Positions 25,168-34,800 of a stretch of DNA of 64,000 nucleotides are shown one piece after another (within the stretch, counting starts at the first letter, position 1; the number at the start of each line of letters is the position of its first letter). The stretch comes from Henriciella sp. (GTDB lineage Bacteria > Pseudomonadota > Alphaproteobacteria > Caulobacterales > Hyphomonadaceae). Below the pieces are notes generated by a model. It saw only the letters and a list, made by a program, of their open reading frames with translations. It ran no database searches and had not been told where the DNA came from. A program made the translations under genes and the position numbers. The DNA is taken from NCBI GenBank assembly GCA_030066975.1, contig JASJAO010000001.1, positions 372,001 to 436,000 of the forward strand, given 5' to 3'.

Positions 25168-25866
25168 CTACAGCAACGCTGCGTCAGATTGTTCAAGCGC
25201 GTCGATAGCGACGGCTTTGAGTGTTGGGTCTTCGCTATCAATCTCCGGCAGGAAATTGTGACCTACAGGGTCATACACGGTGAGTTGAATGGCTGGATTG
25301 GCAGCTGCCACGTCTTCAAGTTTGGCAATGTTGTCAGGCCCAACAGAACTGTCGTCGCGGCCCATCAACATAATATGTTTCTTGGTGACGCTTGGCAGAT
25401 AGTCAAACGGGACAGGCAAATCATCCTGATTGGGCAAACCCTGCGGAAAGCCATACAGGCCGACAAGGTCGAAACTCACATCACGGCGGGCCAGTTCAAA
25501 GACATAGAGACCACCGAGGCAGAATCCCATCAGCCCGGTGACGCCTTCAGCTTCGCAAAAGGTTTCCAGACTATCCAGAAAGGTCTTGTCTTTGACTTGG
25601 CCGCGGCGGGCAAAAGCCGCCTCGCGCGTATTTTCAGGTAGCTCACCCAGACCGGCAAATGTGTCGACAAGAAACACACGCGCCCCTTTGTCCGCATAGC
25701 GTTGCGACAAGCCCTGGTAGAATGGGTTGCACCCATAGATATCAGGCAGAATGACAATTTTCTTTGCTGCTGACGGATCGCCATAAGCGTATCCCTCAAC
25801 AACTCCACTAAAAGGTTCCCCGAGCTTTGGCTCGGGGAACGCAGCTACGGCTTGACCGTGACACAT
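25168..25866 (-). CDS. tfdE: Dienelactone hydrolase (carboxymethylenebutenolidase)
   Basis: Alpha/beta hydrolase that opens (chloro)dienelactone to maleylacetate. At 232 residues it has the typical length. The unusual Cys nucleophile is Cys116 in GFCLGG, with the acid Asp in GRDDSSV and the His in PVGHNFLP completing the triad. No signal peptide, so cytoplasmic. It lies 15 bases after the dioxygenase gene and before maleylacetate reductase, the normal functional order of a chlorocatechol operon. Confidence 0.9.
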   Translation of the reverse strand: MCHGQAVAAFPEPKLGEPFSGVVEGYAYGDPSAAKKIVILPDIYGCNPFYQGLSQRYADKGARVFLVDTFAGLGELPENTREAAFARRGQVKDKTFLDSLETFCEAEGVTGLMGFCLGGLYVFELARRDVSFDLVGLYGFPQGLPNQDDLPVPFDYLPSVTKKHIMLMGRDDSSVGPDNIAKLEDVAAANPAIQLTVYDPVGHNFLPEIDSEDPTLKAVAIDALEQSDAALL

Positions 25867-25881
25867 AGTATTTGCCTGGTC

Positions 25882-26652
25882 CTAGGCTGTTGCCATGGCG
25901 GGCAGCGGCTGGATCACGAAATCAATATCCATGATACGCTTGCCATCTTCGATGACTTCAGCGATTTCAAATTCGCGCGACTGGTTGCCCGAGCAGCTAT
26001 CATTGTCGACCCACTCGGCATCTTTGAAGTAAGCCTGAGTTGTGAACTCCATGAAACCTGGGGCACGAACTTTGTAGTGGACGTGCGCAGGGCGCCAGGT
26101 GTGACGACCAATCGCCCGCATCAACTCACCAGTCGGTCCTGCGTGAGGAATTTGGTACGGCACTGGCATTGTGCTCTCGACATAATACGTGCCGTCGTCG
26201 TTAGTCTTGAGTTTCCCGCGGTAGTAGTCTGACGGGATATTGTCATGGAAGCCGCCATATTTGCCGTCCGGGGTGGATGACCAGATCCACATTTCAGCGC
26301 CTGGCACAGGATTTCCTTCCGTGTCCCGAATGGTACCTTTGAGAACCATTGGCTGCTCATTGTCGTGTGGCATGGTCTTCATTTTGCCGTTTGTCACATC
26401 CGGCACATCCTCGAGGAAGTAAGGTCCCTGAAGATCATTTGGCGAGCCTTTGGTCTTCTTGTTCATATTCTCAACGAGGGTCGTGTTGAAGAAGACGTCA
26501 ATCATCAGCGGAAGTTCACCCGCTTGGGCTGTCTTCATGATGTAGCCAATGGCCATCTTATACTCATCAAACGTCACATCGTTCTTGCGAATGGCGTCAC
26601 GAACGCCTTCCACAATATCCATCACGACGTCGTGTGCTCTGTTTTCTGACAT
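25882..26652 (-). CDS. tfdC: Chlorocatechol 1,2-dioxygenase (intradiol ring cleavage)
   Basis: Fe(III) intradiol dioxygenase converting (chloro)catechol to (chloro)muconate. Iron ligands are Y132 (DGKYGGFH), Y166 (VPYQIP), H190 and H192 (RPAHVH); the spacings 34, 24 and 2 equal those remembered for the ClcA/TfdC type. The frame is open to 26730, but ATG 26652 carries GGAGG five bases upstream and gives 256 residues, the family size, against 282 for the long form. The substrate pocket stretch DVFFNTT and GFHDNIPSDYYRGKL also fit chlorocatechol enzymes better than plain catechol enzymes. It is the first structural gene after the LysR gene. Confidence 0.88.
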   Translation of the reverse strand: MSENRAHDVVMDIVEGVRDAIRKNDVTFDEYKMAIGYIMKTAQAGELPLMIDVFFNTTLVENMNKKTKGSPNDLQGPYFLEDVPDVTNGKMKTMPHDNEQPMVLKGTIRDTEGNPVPGAEMWIWSSTPDGKYGGFHDNIPSDYYRGKLKTNDDGTYYVESTMPVPYQIPHAGPTGELMRAIGRHTWRPAHVHYKVRAPGFMEFTTQAYFKDAEWVDNDSCSGNQSREFEIAEVIEDGKRIMDIDFVIQPLPAMATA

Positions 26653-26786
26653 AGTAACCTCCGAAACCTGAGTTTGTGTTTCCTGATCTGCTGGACGTTT
26701 TTTTCCGAAAAGTGAGTCCATTAAGCCCATAACTGACCTACCTTATATCCAGTGCTGTGGTGCTCTATAATCTGGGCGAGGGCACC

Positions 26787-26822
26787 TATACCGTCTAATA
26801 CCTTTTTATTGACTACGGTATA
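26787..26822. promoter_or_regulatory. Candidate LysR-type operator upstream of the dioxygenase operon
   Basis: Inverted repeat TATACCG (26787-26793) / CGGTATA (26816-26822), with a further ATACC half-site at about 26799-26803 between the arms. It lies 135-170 bases upstream of the dioxygenase start in the gap after the LysR gene. ATAC/GTAT-type half-sites are known for LysR activators of catechol and chlorocatechol operons. No footprint evidence exists here. Confidence 0.5.
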
Positions 26823-26865
26823 CGGGTTGTGAATAGTAACTGGCGCGGCTGCCGAAAAGGTCGGT

Positions 26866-27765
26866 TCAAGCTTCTGGCGACATGTTCCGCCGATATTCCC
26901 GAAGCGTTTTCAACACTGCTCTCAGAATCGGCGAGGTGTCTGATCGTCGATAGATACAGTTCACGGGACACTCGGTGCGCAGCGACTCCAGTGGAATGAA
27001 TTTGACGCCCGTCCAGCTAAAATCGGCAACGGTCCCAGGAACAATCGTTGCCCCTGAGCCAATTGTGGTTTGGGTCAGCGCTGATCGCACATCCTCAGCG
27101 ACAGCGCCGATCTTTGGTTCAAGGCCTTCGCGTTTTAATATCGAAAGAACCTGATCAGCAAAGTTCGGCCGCCCTTCGGATGGAAATACGATCAGAGGGA
27201 CAGAGTCGAAAATTGACAGCTCATTCCCCAAATAAGGAACGATTGAGAAATCTTCCGGCACAGCAATGGACAAGCCCTCGCTCAAGATCTGTTCAATGAC
27301 GAGTCCAGGCTCAGCGGAATAGAACCGGCCAAACCCGATATGAATCTGACCCAGTTTCAGAGCGTCGATTTGTGCTGCCTTCGAGATCCTGTTCAGTGAG
27401 ATCTTGATTGTTGGGTGCTGTTCGCGAAACGCCTGCAGCACACTGGGTACCACACGATAGATCGGCGATCCGAAATAGCCGACATCAAGCGTACCGAGTT
27501 CACCGCGTTGTGCGGCGCGGCATCGCTCGGCTCCGCGCGCCAATTGCGCGAGTGTCTGGCGCGCATCTTCCAGGAAGACCTGTCCAGCAGGGGTGAGATC
27601 CGCGCCTTTCGGCGTGCGCGTGAACAGCGTCACGCCCAACTCTTCTTCAAGTTTTCGGATCTGACGTGTAATCGGCGGCTGAGATACGTTCAAACGCTGC
27701 GCAGCGTGGCTGAAATTCTTCTCTTCAGCAACCGTGACGAAATATTTCAGCTGTCTTAGTTCCAT
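26866..27765 (-). CDS. LysR-type transcriptional regulator of the chlorocatechol operon
   Basis: A 299-residue activator of the CatR/ClcR/TfdR type by sequence and position. The winged helix-turn-helix is at residues 1-60 (MELRQLKYFVTVAEEKNFSHAA, then SQPPITRQIRKLEEELG); the periplasmic-binding-like effector domain follows. ATG 27765 is chosen because family members begin MELRQLKYF and AAAGGG lies five bases upstream; the longer frame to 27795 adds ten codons. It is transcribed in the same direction as the dioxygenase operon, unlike many LysR genes, which are divergent. The likely inducer is a (chloro)muconate. Confidence 0.85.
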   Translation of the reverse strand: MELRQLKYFVTVAEEKNFSHAAQRLNVSQPPITRQIRKLEEELGVTLFTRTPKGADLTPAGQVFLEDARQTLAQLARGAERCRAAQRGELGTLDVGYFGSPIYRVVPSVLQAFREQHPTIKISLNRISKAAQIDALKLGQIHIGFGRFYSAEPGLVIEQILSEGLSIAVPEDFSIVPYLGNELSIFDSVPLIVFPSEGRPNFADQVLSILKREGLEPKIGAVAEDVRSALTQTTIGSGATIVPGTVADFSWTGVKFIPLESLRTECPVNCIYRRSDTSPILRAVLKTLREYRRNMSPEA

Positions 27766-27797
27766 AAACGCCCTTTGACCAATACTCAGAGTCATTT

Positions 27798-27838
27798 AGC
27801 ATACCAATTTGGCATACTAAACCCCTTCGTCATACCAA
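27798..27838. promoter_or_regulatory. Candidate LysR autoregulatory site upstream of the regulator
   Basis: A 21-base imperfect palindrome centred on CCAATTTGG (27798-27818), then a second CATACCAA at 27831-27838, 31 bases after the first copy (27800-27807), close to three helical turns. The ATACC half-site is shared with the operator at 26787-26822. Confidence 0.45.
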
Positions 27839-28007
27839 AATGTTGGCCCGATGGGTTGAAACTTCGGTGGGCTCACCTAGTTCAAGTCGGTTGGGAGAAT
27901 GACGGTCATGTCGGCCGAACATTAACTGGCTATCGGTTCGGTGACTTGGCGCTTCCGCTTTCCGCGTGGCAGTTGATTTAATCTGCGCCGAAGGTCATGC
28001 TCACAAG

Positions 28008-30185
28008 ATGAGCAAGACGCGAGTCGGCGGTGGTCCAAAGAAAATTCTGTACACGCTCGATACCGTGCGGCGGATTGGGCTTAGAAACTCCGCAAAGGCG
28101 CTGACGGCCAAAAATACCTGCAAGGCCTGCGCTCTCGGCATGGGCGGGCAGTTGGGCGGCATGACCAATGAACTCGGTGAGTTCCCATCCGTCTGCAATA
28201 AAAGCGTTCAGGCCCAGTCCACCGACATTCAGCAACCTATTCCCGAAGAGATATTCACCCACTCGATATCCGACTTCGAGGACCTCACGGCAAAAGAAGT
28301 TGAGAATTTGGGGCGTCTCAACGCGCCCATCCATAAAGCAGCCGACTCAGATAGGTTCGAACTCGTCTCATGGGATGAGGCGATGGCCATCGCCGCGCGC
28401 CGCCTCGGGGCAGGAGACCCTGATCGCAGTTTTTTCTATGCTTCCGGTCGATCCTCAAATGAGGCTGGCTTCGTATTTCAACTCCTCTCACGCCTGTACG
28501 GGACGAATAATGTCAACAATTGCTCCTATTATTGTCATCAGGCGACGGGAGTGGGATTAGGTTCAACCATCGGGACGGGAACGGCTACCGTAGAGTTGGC
28601 GGACCTGATCAAGTGCGACTTTGTCTTTCTGATTGGTGCCAATCCCGCCTCCAATCATCCTCGCCTTATTCATCAGCTGACGCAGGTTCGAGAACGCGGC
28701 GGCGAGGTGGTGGTGATCAATCCGGCGAAGGAGCCGGGTCTCGTCAAGTTTGCGGTGCCGAAGAGCCCCCGATCCATGCTGTCGGGTGGATCAGAAATCG
28801 CCTCTCTCTATGTTCAACCTCGCATCGGCGAAGACCTTGCCCTGTTTAAAGGGATCGCCAAAGCGATCATAGAAACTGGCGCGACAGACGCAGCCTTCAT
28901 CTCCGCCCACACGCAGGGCTGGGATGCCTATCGCAAAGACATGCAATCCATATCCTGGCAGGAGATTGTCGATCGATGCGGTGTCGCAAAAGAGACTATT
29001 GAGACGGTGGCGGGGTTGTATTCCAAATCCAAGTCCGCCGTTTTTGCCTGGGGCATGGGGATGACCCATCACCTGAACGGCGTCGACAATATCGAAGCCA
29101 TCGCAGCGCTCGCCCTGTTGCGTGGCATGATCGCAAGACCTGGGGCAGGCCTATTGCCGCTTCGTGGGCACTCCAATGTTCAGGGCATTGGCACCATCGG
29201 TGTGAAACCCGTACTGGCGAGCGACGTGATCAAGCGTATCGAGCGGGCTTTTGGCGTTGAGCTACCCGATAAATCCGGCATGGATACAATGGCCTGCATG
29301 CAGGCGGCGCATCGTGGAGAGATCGATAATGCCGTCATCATGGGGGGCAACCTGTTCGCGGCGAATCCAAATGCCAACTGGGCGAGAGAAGCCCTCTCAC
29401 GAATCCCGTTCAAACTCTTTCTCACCACGACACTCAACAGAGGTCACGTTGTTGGATGTGTGGGCAGCGAGAGTTTGATCTTGCCGGTGACGGCGCGAGA
29501 TGAGGAATGGGAGCCCACCACACAGGAGTCCATGTTCAACTTTGTGCGTTTGAGCGATGGTGGGATTGACAGGTTGGACGGTGTGCGCCCGGAGAGCTTT
29601 ATTCTCGCCGATCTTGCCACCGCGCTTCTGCCGGAGGGCATGATCGATTTCCAGGCCTTCAAGCGTCACAAAGAGGTGCGAAAGGCGATTGCGGAAATTG
29701 TACCGGGCATGGCGGAGCTCGCTCATATCGATGAGGCCAAGCGTGAGTTTCACATTCAAAACCGCCTGCTTCACACCCCGGACTTCAAAACCCCTTCGGG
29801 CAAAGCGCACTTCAAGGTGCACCCATTTCCCGGTGAGCGATCGAAGGGGCGATCCTTCACACTGTCCACAGTGCGAAGTGAAGGTCAGTTCAATTCGATC
29901 ATATACGAGGAAAAGGATTCCTATCGCGGCACCAAAACGCGCTGGGCGGTCATGATGAATGCCGAGGATTTGAGCGCACTGAATCTGGAGGCAGGGGGGA
30001 CTGTCGATATTGTTTCAGAGCACGGCGAAATGAAAGGCGTCACGCCGTATGCCTTCGACGTACCACGCGGCGATGTTCTCGCCTACTATCCCGAAGCCAA
30101 TGCGGTGCTCGGCACGGCTGTGGATCCGCGGAGTCGAACCCCTTCATTCAAGTATACGCGGGTCGATATTCGACCGACTTCATAG
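28008..30185 (+). CDS. Molybdopterin oxidoreductase, FdhF/YdeP family
   Basis: A 725-residue cytoplasmic molybdenum enzyme of the DMSO-reductase superfamily, YdeP branch. The N-terminal block NTCKACALGMGGQ and a later VCNKS hold three Cys instead of the four of a full [4Fe-4S] site. The active-site segment is NCSYYCHQATGVGL, where Cys aligns with the selenocysteine position of formate dehydrogenase H. GHSNVQGIGTIG and the C-terminal molybdopterin-binding domain are also present. No Tat signal is seen. The frame opens at GTG 27966; ATG 28008 (MSKTRVGGGPKK) fits the family start. YdeP has been tied to acid resistance in E. coli, but the substrate is unknown. Confidence 0.85.
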   Translation: MSKTRVGGGPKKILYTLDTVRRIGLRNSAKALTAKNTCKACALGMGGQLGGMTNELGEFPSVCNKSVQAQSTDIQQPIPEEIFTHSISDFEDLTAKEVENLGRLNAPIHKAADSDRFELVSWDEAMAIAARRLGAGDPDRSFFYASGRSSNEAGFVFQLLSRLYGTNNVNNCSYYCHQATGVGLGSTIGTGTATVELADLIKCDFVFLIGANPASNHPRLIHQLTQVRERGGEVVVINPAKEPGLVKFAVPKSPRSMLSGGSEIASLYVQPRIGEDLALFKGIAKAIIETGATDAAFISAHTQGWDAYRKDMQSISWQEIVDRCGVAKETIETVAGLYSKSKSAVFAWGMGMTHHLNGVDNIEAIAALALLRGMIARPGAGLLPLRGHSNVQGIGTIGVKPVLASDVIKRIERAFGVELPDKSGMDTMACMQAAHRGEIDNAVIMGGNLFAANPNANWAREALSRIPFKLFLTTTLNRGHVVGCVGSESLILPVTARDEEWEPTTQESMFNFVRLSDGGIDRLDGVRPESFILADLATALLPEGMIDFQAFKRHKEVRKAIAEIVPGMAELAHIDEAKREFHIQNRLLHTPDFKTPSGKAHFKVHPFPGERSKGRSFTLSTVRSEGQFNSIIYEEKDSYRGTKTRWAVMMNAEDLSALNLEAGGTVDIVSEHGEMKGVTPYAFDVPRGDVLAYYPEANAVLGTAVDPRSRTPSFKYTRVDIRPTS

Positions 30186-30198
30186 GCGATGCGTCAGC

Positions 30199-30840
30199 TT
30201 AAGGTCTTTCGGTGAGTAGCAGCCGTTCTGCCGTATCAAGATCAGCCGGGGTATTGATGTTGAAGAATGCATGCGGTGCTGCGTCTGAAAAATCCACAGT
30301 CCTGGCTTCGCACGCCGAGACCCATTCATGCATCGCCCGAACGCCGCGATCGATCGCAGTCTTCAAAGCTGCGCGAGAGTCCGTGGGCCAAAAGCCAAAA
30401 ACCGGGTGGAGGCGACCTTTGAAGCGGGGAACCGCGGATGCGCCTGCCTGTTGCAAACGATCTGCAAGATCGAGCGGGAAAAAAGGGCAGTCGACAGGTA
30501 GGGTAACGACAGACCCGTGGCCGTGCTCCGCAGCCCAGGATAAAGCCGTATATAGCCCAGCGATGGGGCCATAACCCTCACCGATCCGATCGCTCAGAGG
30601 CGTGAAGTCAAGATCCGCAGCGACAGCGTAATGGATATTCACCGCTATGGGTCCAGAGACTTGCGGGCGAATTCTGGACAGGGTTCTGTTAAGCAAGCTC
30701 TGCCCACCCAATTGGGCTTCTGCTTTGCGTGAGCCAAATCGCCGCGATCGCCCCCCTGCCAGCACAACACATGGGGCATCGACAGGATGTGGTGGAACTG
30801 AAACGTGTGTCATTGAACCTGATCTATTCGGGTTCACCAT
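30199..30840 (-). CDS. mobA: Molybdenum cofactor guanylyltransferase-like protein
   Basis: Nucleotidyltransferase fold of the MobA family, which attaches GMP to molybdopterin to make the bis-MGD cofactor used by enzymes like the neighbouring YdeP protein. The N-terminal signature VVLAGGRSRRFGSRKAEAQLGG is at about residues 25-46; YGPIAGLYTAL and LPVDCPFFP follow, the latter with the metal-binding Asp. It converges on the molybdoenzyme gene with 13 bases between stops. ATG 30813 is an alternative start with nine fewer codons; neither start has a strong ribosome site. Confidence 0.82.
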   Translation of the reverse strand: MVNPNRSGSMTHVSVPPHPVDAPCVVLAGGRSRRFGSRKAEAQLGGQSLLNRTLSRIRPQVSGPIAVNIHYAVAADLDFTPLSDRIGEGYGPIAGLYTALSWAAEHGHGSVVTLPVDCPFFPLDLADRLQQAGASAVPRFKGRLHPVFGFWPTDSRAALKTAIDRGVRAMHEWVSACEARTVDFSDAAPHAFFNINTPADLDTAERLLLTERP

Positions 30841-31036
30841 AAGGCTTCGACCGGGAATAGAAACGCTCGTATTTTAAGCCACAGGTTCAATCGAACAAAA
30901 GCGCGCTAGCCTTGCGAGCTCACACTTCGTCGAGACGTCGCCGCCAGGAAATTCGCCGCTTTGTAAATCGCTTTATAGTATAGTGGATTCGAGATGTGCA
31001 TTAGTCAGCATTTCGATGGGACTGTGAGAGACTTGG

Positions 31037-31735
31037 ATGCGATTTTCGCAAGAGCAGGGATTGAATATCGCGCGTCAGGCACCGCTCTTTGCAGACCTGC
31101 GACCAGATCAAATTGATCATGTCACGCGAATGCTGCGCCCAAGAGCGGTTGCTGATGACCAGTTGATCTTCCTGAAAGGCGATGCATGCGATGGTGTGTA
31201 TGTCGTCGTTGAAGGGCGCGTGCGCATAGTTGCGCAAACAAGCGACGGCAAGGAAGTTGTCTTGAATCTCATCCGTCCGATGGACTGTTTCGGCGAACTC
31301 GCGGTGTTGGATGGATCGCCGAGAACGGCATCAGCGTACGCTCAAGGTGAGACCGTCTTGGCTGTCATTAGCGGATACGATTTCCATGAGTTGCTGCGCA
31401 ACTCTCCCGACTTTTCCCTCGGTGTCTTACGGACGCTTAGCGCACGGTTTCGTTTGCTGAACGAAATGCTGGAAGCGACGATGTTGCACTCCTTGTCTCA
31501 ACGTCTAGCTCATACCTTGCTCTCGCTCGTGACGAAAGACGGCATTTCAACCAAGAATTCGGCGCATCCCGTTCTGTCGATATCTCAATCCGACCTAGCG
31601 CTGCTGGTCGGTGCGTCGCGGGTCAGTGTGAACAAGCATCTGCAAGTGTGGAAGTCAGACGGTGCTCTGGATATCGGGCGTGGCGCTATTACGATAATTG
31701 ATACTGAGCATTTACTGAACGTTTTGCGCACCTGA
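31037..31735 (+). CDS. Crp/Fnr-family transcriptional regulator
   Basis: A 232-residue regulator with a cyclic-nucleotide-binding-type beta roll (about residues 18-130, including GDACDGVYVVVEGRVRI and CFGELAVLDGSPRTASA) and a C-terminal winged helix (SQSDLALLVGASRVSVNKHLQVW). The FGE-(L/M)-A-x-L-D-x-x-P-R-(S/T)-A segment is the phosphate-binding cassette found in true cAMP-binding members, here with Arg and Thr retained. No Fnr-type Cys cluster is present. A class III cyclase gene lies 5 kb away on the same strand, so cAMP is a reasonable ligand; the link is inference. Confidence 0.87.
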   Translation: MRFSQEQGLNIARQAPLFADLRPDQIDHVTRMLRPRAVADDQLIFLKGDACDGVYVVVEGRVRIVAQTSDGKEVVLNLIRPMDCFGELAVLDGSPRTASAYAQGETVLAVISGYDFHELLRNSPDFSLGVLRTLSARFRLLNEMLEATMLHSLSQRLAHTLLSLVTKDGISTKNSAHPVLSISQSDLALLVGASRVSVNKHLQVWKSDGALDIGRGAITIIDTEHLLNVLRT

Positions 31736-31759
31736 AGGGTCTTAATAAAACTTGCTTAT

Positions 31760-31790
31760 GTAAACAGGTTAATAGAACCTTACTGTAAAC
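31760..31790. promoter_or_regulatory. Repeat-flanked inverted repeat upstream of the RND-LolA gene
   Basis: AGGTT-aatag-AACCT (31766-31780) is bracketed by two GTAAAC direct repeats (31760-31765 and 31785-31790), 42-72 bases before the transporter start. This layout resembles a regulator site in the 96-base gap after the Crp-family gene. It does not match the classic Crp consensus. Confidence 0.4.
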
Positions 31791-31831
31791 CACGAGCATA
31801 CTCCCTTGCACAGTAGAGCGCGAGGGACATC

Positions 31832-34800
31832 ATGTCGGATCCAGACAAACAAGAGCCTGAAGCTTTTGGGATTGATCTGAAGTTTGAAGATATTCCCGCT
31901 GACTTGGCGCGCGCCTTTTTCGCTGCAGTCATTTCGTATTCGCGGTGGTTTATCGGATTGGGGCTTCTGTTCATCGTTGTGGCGGGTGCCGGCCTTTTGC
32001 AGCTAGTCAAAGACCCATCGACGGATTCACTCATCCCGCCGGATCATCCTTCTGTTGTGACACGCGATTATGCCGAAGATGTGTTCGGGCTGCGCGATCC
32101 GGTTGTCGCTGCGATTTCAACCGAGCAGCCCGGCGGGATTTTTACCGATGCAGCGCTGACAAGCTTGTACCAGCTGCATAATGCCATTGCGGCTTTGGAG
32201 AATGTCCGAGCCGACCGAACCATCAGTCTTGTTTCTGAGGCGCGGATCTTCGGCGACGCCGACACGCTGCGGGTTGAACCCTATCTGGCCGATCTGCCGC
32301 AAAGCTCTGAGGAGGTCGCTGCGCTGAAAACCTCACTCTTGGATGCGGAACTGATTGATGGCATTCTGATTTCCGAGGACCGCTCCACGGCGCTGATTGT
32401 CGCCGAACTGTTCGACCAAAGCCTGGCTGAAGAGACGTATCGACAGGCTCTGGAGCTTGCCGCCACGCTCGCCAGGGATGGCGTTGACATTCACATTGCC
32501 GGGCAGGGGGCTGTTAGTGGGTTCCTGAGTGGATCGATCGATCGTGATTCCCGCAAGCTTCCTCCGATTTGTGTTGCGGTAATCTTTCTTTTGATCTGGC
32601 TCGCGTTTCGAAGCACCAAAGCCCTGCTTGCGCCCCTGTTCATAATCGCGGCCACAGTGGCGGGCGCCATTGGGATAATGGCCTGGATGAACGTTCCTTA
32701 CTTCGTCATCACGACGTCTCTGCCCGTCATTTTGATTACGATCGCCGTGGCCGATACCATCCATGTTCTGTCGGGCTATTATCGGCGTCTGGCCGAAAAC
32801 CCGAACGGGGACCGAGGTCAGATCATTATCGATGTGATGGTCGATCTGTGGCGCCCGCTTACGTTGACAACATTTACGACTATGGCCGGATTTGTCGGCA
32901 TCGGTCTGGCCTCTTCCATGCCGCCGATTTCATACTTTGGCTGGTTTGCCGCCCTCGGTGTCTTTCTTGCCTGGGTTTTCACGCTTCTGGTTCTTCCGTG
33001 CGTACTCGCTCACCTCAAGCCCGATCCATCTCCGGTTGTTCGCCCGGACGGATCGGGTCCTCTTTCAGGGGGGTTAACACGGATCGCGCAACACAGTGCC
33101 TCAGCGCCAAGACGTACCCTCGCCATGATTGTGATCCTTGCTGGTTTTGCACTGGCATTGGCGTCACAGGTTCAAGTCGAACGTTCGCAGATTGAGAATT
33201 TCCCGAACGGACAGCCCATCCGCCTCGCAGATGAGCTGATCAATGCGCGATTGGCTGGGACGTCTTATCTCGATCTCGTTATTGAAACAGAGCGCATTGA
33301 CGGGCTGATGAATGCGGCGCGCATCGAGAAGATCGCTGAGCTGCAGGCCTATGCGGAAACTTTGCCCTTTGTGCAAAAGAGCCACTCGGTCATCGGCGTT
33401 CTTGAAGAATTGCACAGCGCATTGGAGCCAGGGTCCAATACACGCCTGCCAATGACAGATGAGGCGATTGGCCAATATCTGCTGTTTTACGAAGCGGCGG
33501 GCAACCCGGAAGATATTGAGGATGAAATCGACCTTGATTATCAGCGCGCTCTGGTTCGGCTTTACATGAACTCACGTTATACCGGCGATGAAGCCGCCGC
33601 GGTCGAAGCCCTGGCCCAGTATCTGGAGTCGGACTTCAACGAAGCGGGCATGACAGGTCGCCTCAGCGGGCGGGTTAATGTCGATTATCACTGGATGAAG
33701 CAGCTGCAGGAGGGACACCTGCGCAGCATTCTGATTTCGTCATTCCTGGTCTTTGTCGTTGCGACAGTACTGTTTCGGTCGGTTCTGTTCGGGGCGCTCG
33801 CGATTGCGCCGGTCGCGGCCGCAATTCTCGGCGTCTACAGCGTCATGGGGGCGAGCGGCATCTTCATCGAACCGGCAACATCCATGTTTGCGGCGATTTC
33901 GATCGGACTGGGAGTTGATTTTGCCATCCACTTTACCGATCGCTTGCAGAAAGGTCTGCGCCGGGGCTCCAGCGTGATCGGTGTGATCCAGTCTGAGTTC
34001 CCGACTTCAACACGGGCCTGTTTTATCAATGCCGCAGCGCTGGGTGTGGGGTTCAGCGTGCTGATGACGTCCGAGTTGCCGCCGATCTTCAAGTTTGGGT
34101 TGTTGATCACCATTGCGGCAGCCGCAAGTTTTGTCGTGGGTCTGATTGTGATTTCGGCCATTATCGGTTGGCTTGATCGGGCCGCCGTCACGTCAAAGGT
34201 ATCGGCTGCCGCGACGCCGCTGAACTCGGTGCTGCTGGCTGCTGCGTGTCTCATGAGTGTGGGCATGGCCATACCTGAAGCGAGCGCTCAGTCTGAATTG
34301 ACCGGACGGCGGATCGCCGAGAAGGTCTATGAGCGTGATGACGGTCAGAGCGTTGACCGAAAAATCATCATGGAACTTACCGACCGGCGAGGGATTACGC
34401 GGCAGCGAGAAGCGGTATCAAAGCGGCTCGTGGATGACGGCGTGAAGAAGTCAGTCATCGTCTATACCGCACCCCGCCGCTACCGGAATGTCGCCTTCCT
34501 GTCGCACGATGATCAAGCCGATGGATCAGAGCGACGGTGGTTGTTCATGCCGGCAACCGGTCGCCCGAAACAGATTCCTGCCTCGGACCGGGGTGACTAT
34601 TTTCTCGGAACGGAGTTTTCTTACGAAGACATCCGAACCGAACTGAAATTCGATCTGGAGGACTATCAGTTCGAGGTCTGCCCCCTTTCCGATGATCACA
34701 CCTCTGAAGACAGTCTGTGTGTGGTGGCCACGCCAACGAACGCAAGTATAGCAAGCGAAGTTGGCTATGGCCGGATCGAGGCGATTATTGACCCGCAGAA

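Noticed and set aside
26653-26730. N-terminal extension of the dioxygenase to ATG 26730
   Set aside because: ATG 26652 carries a GGAGG site and gives the family length; the extension has no counterpart in the ClcA/TfdC type.
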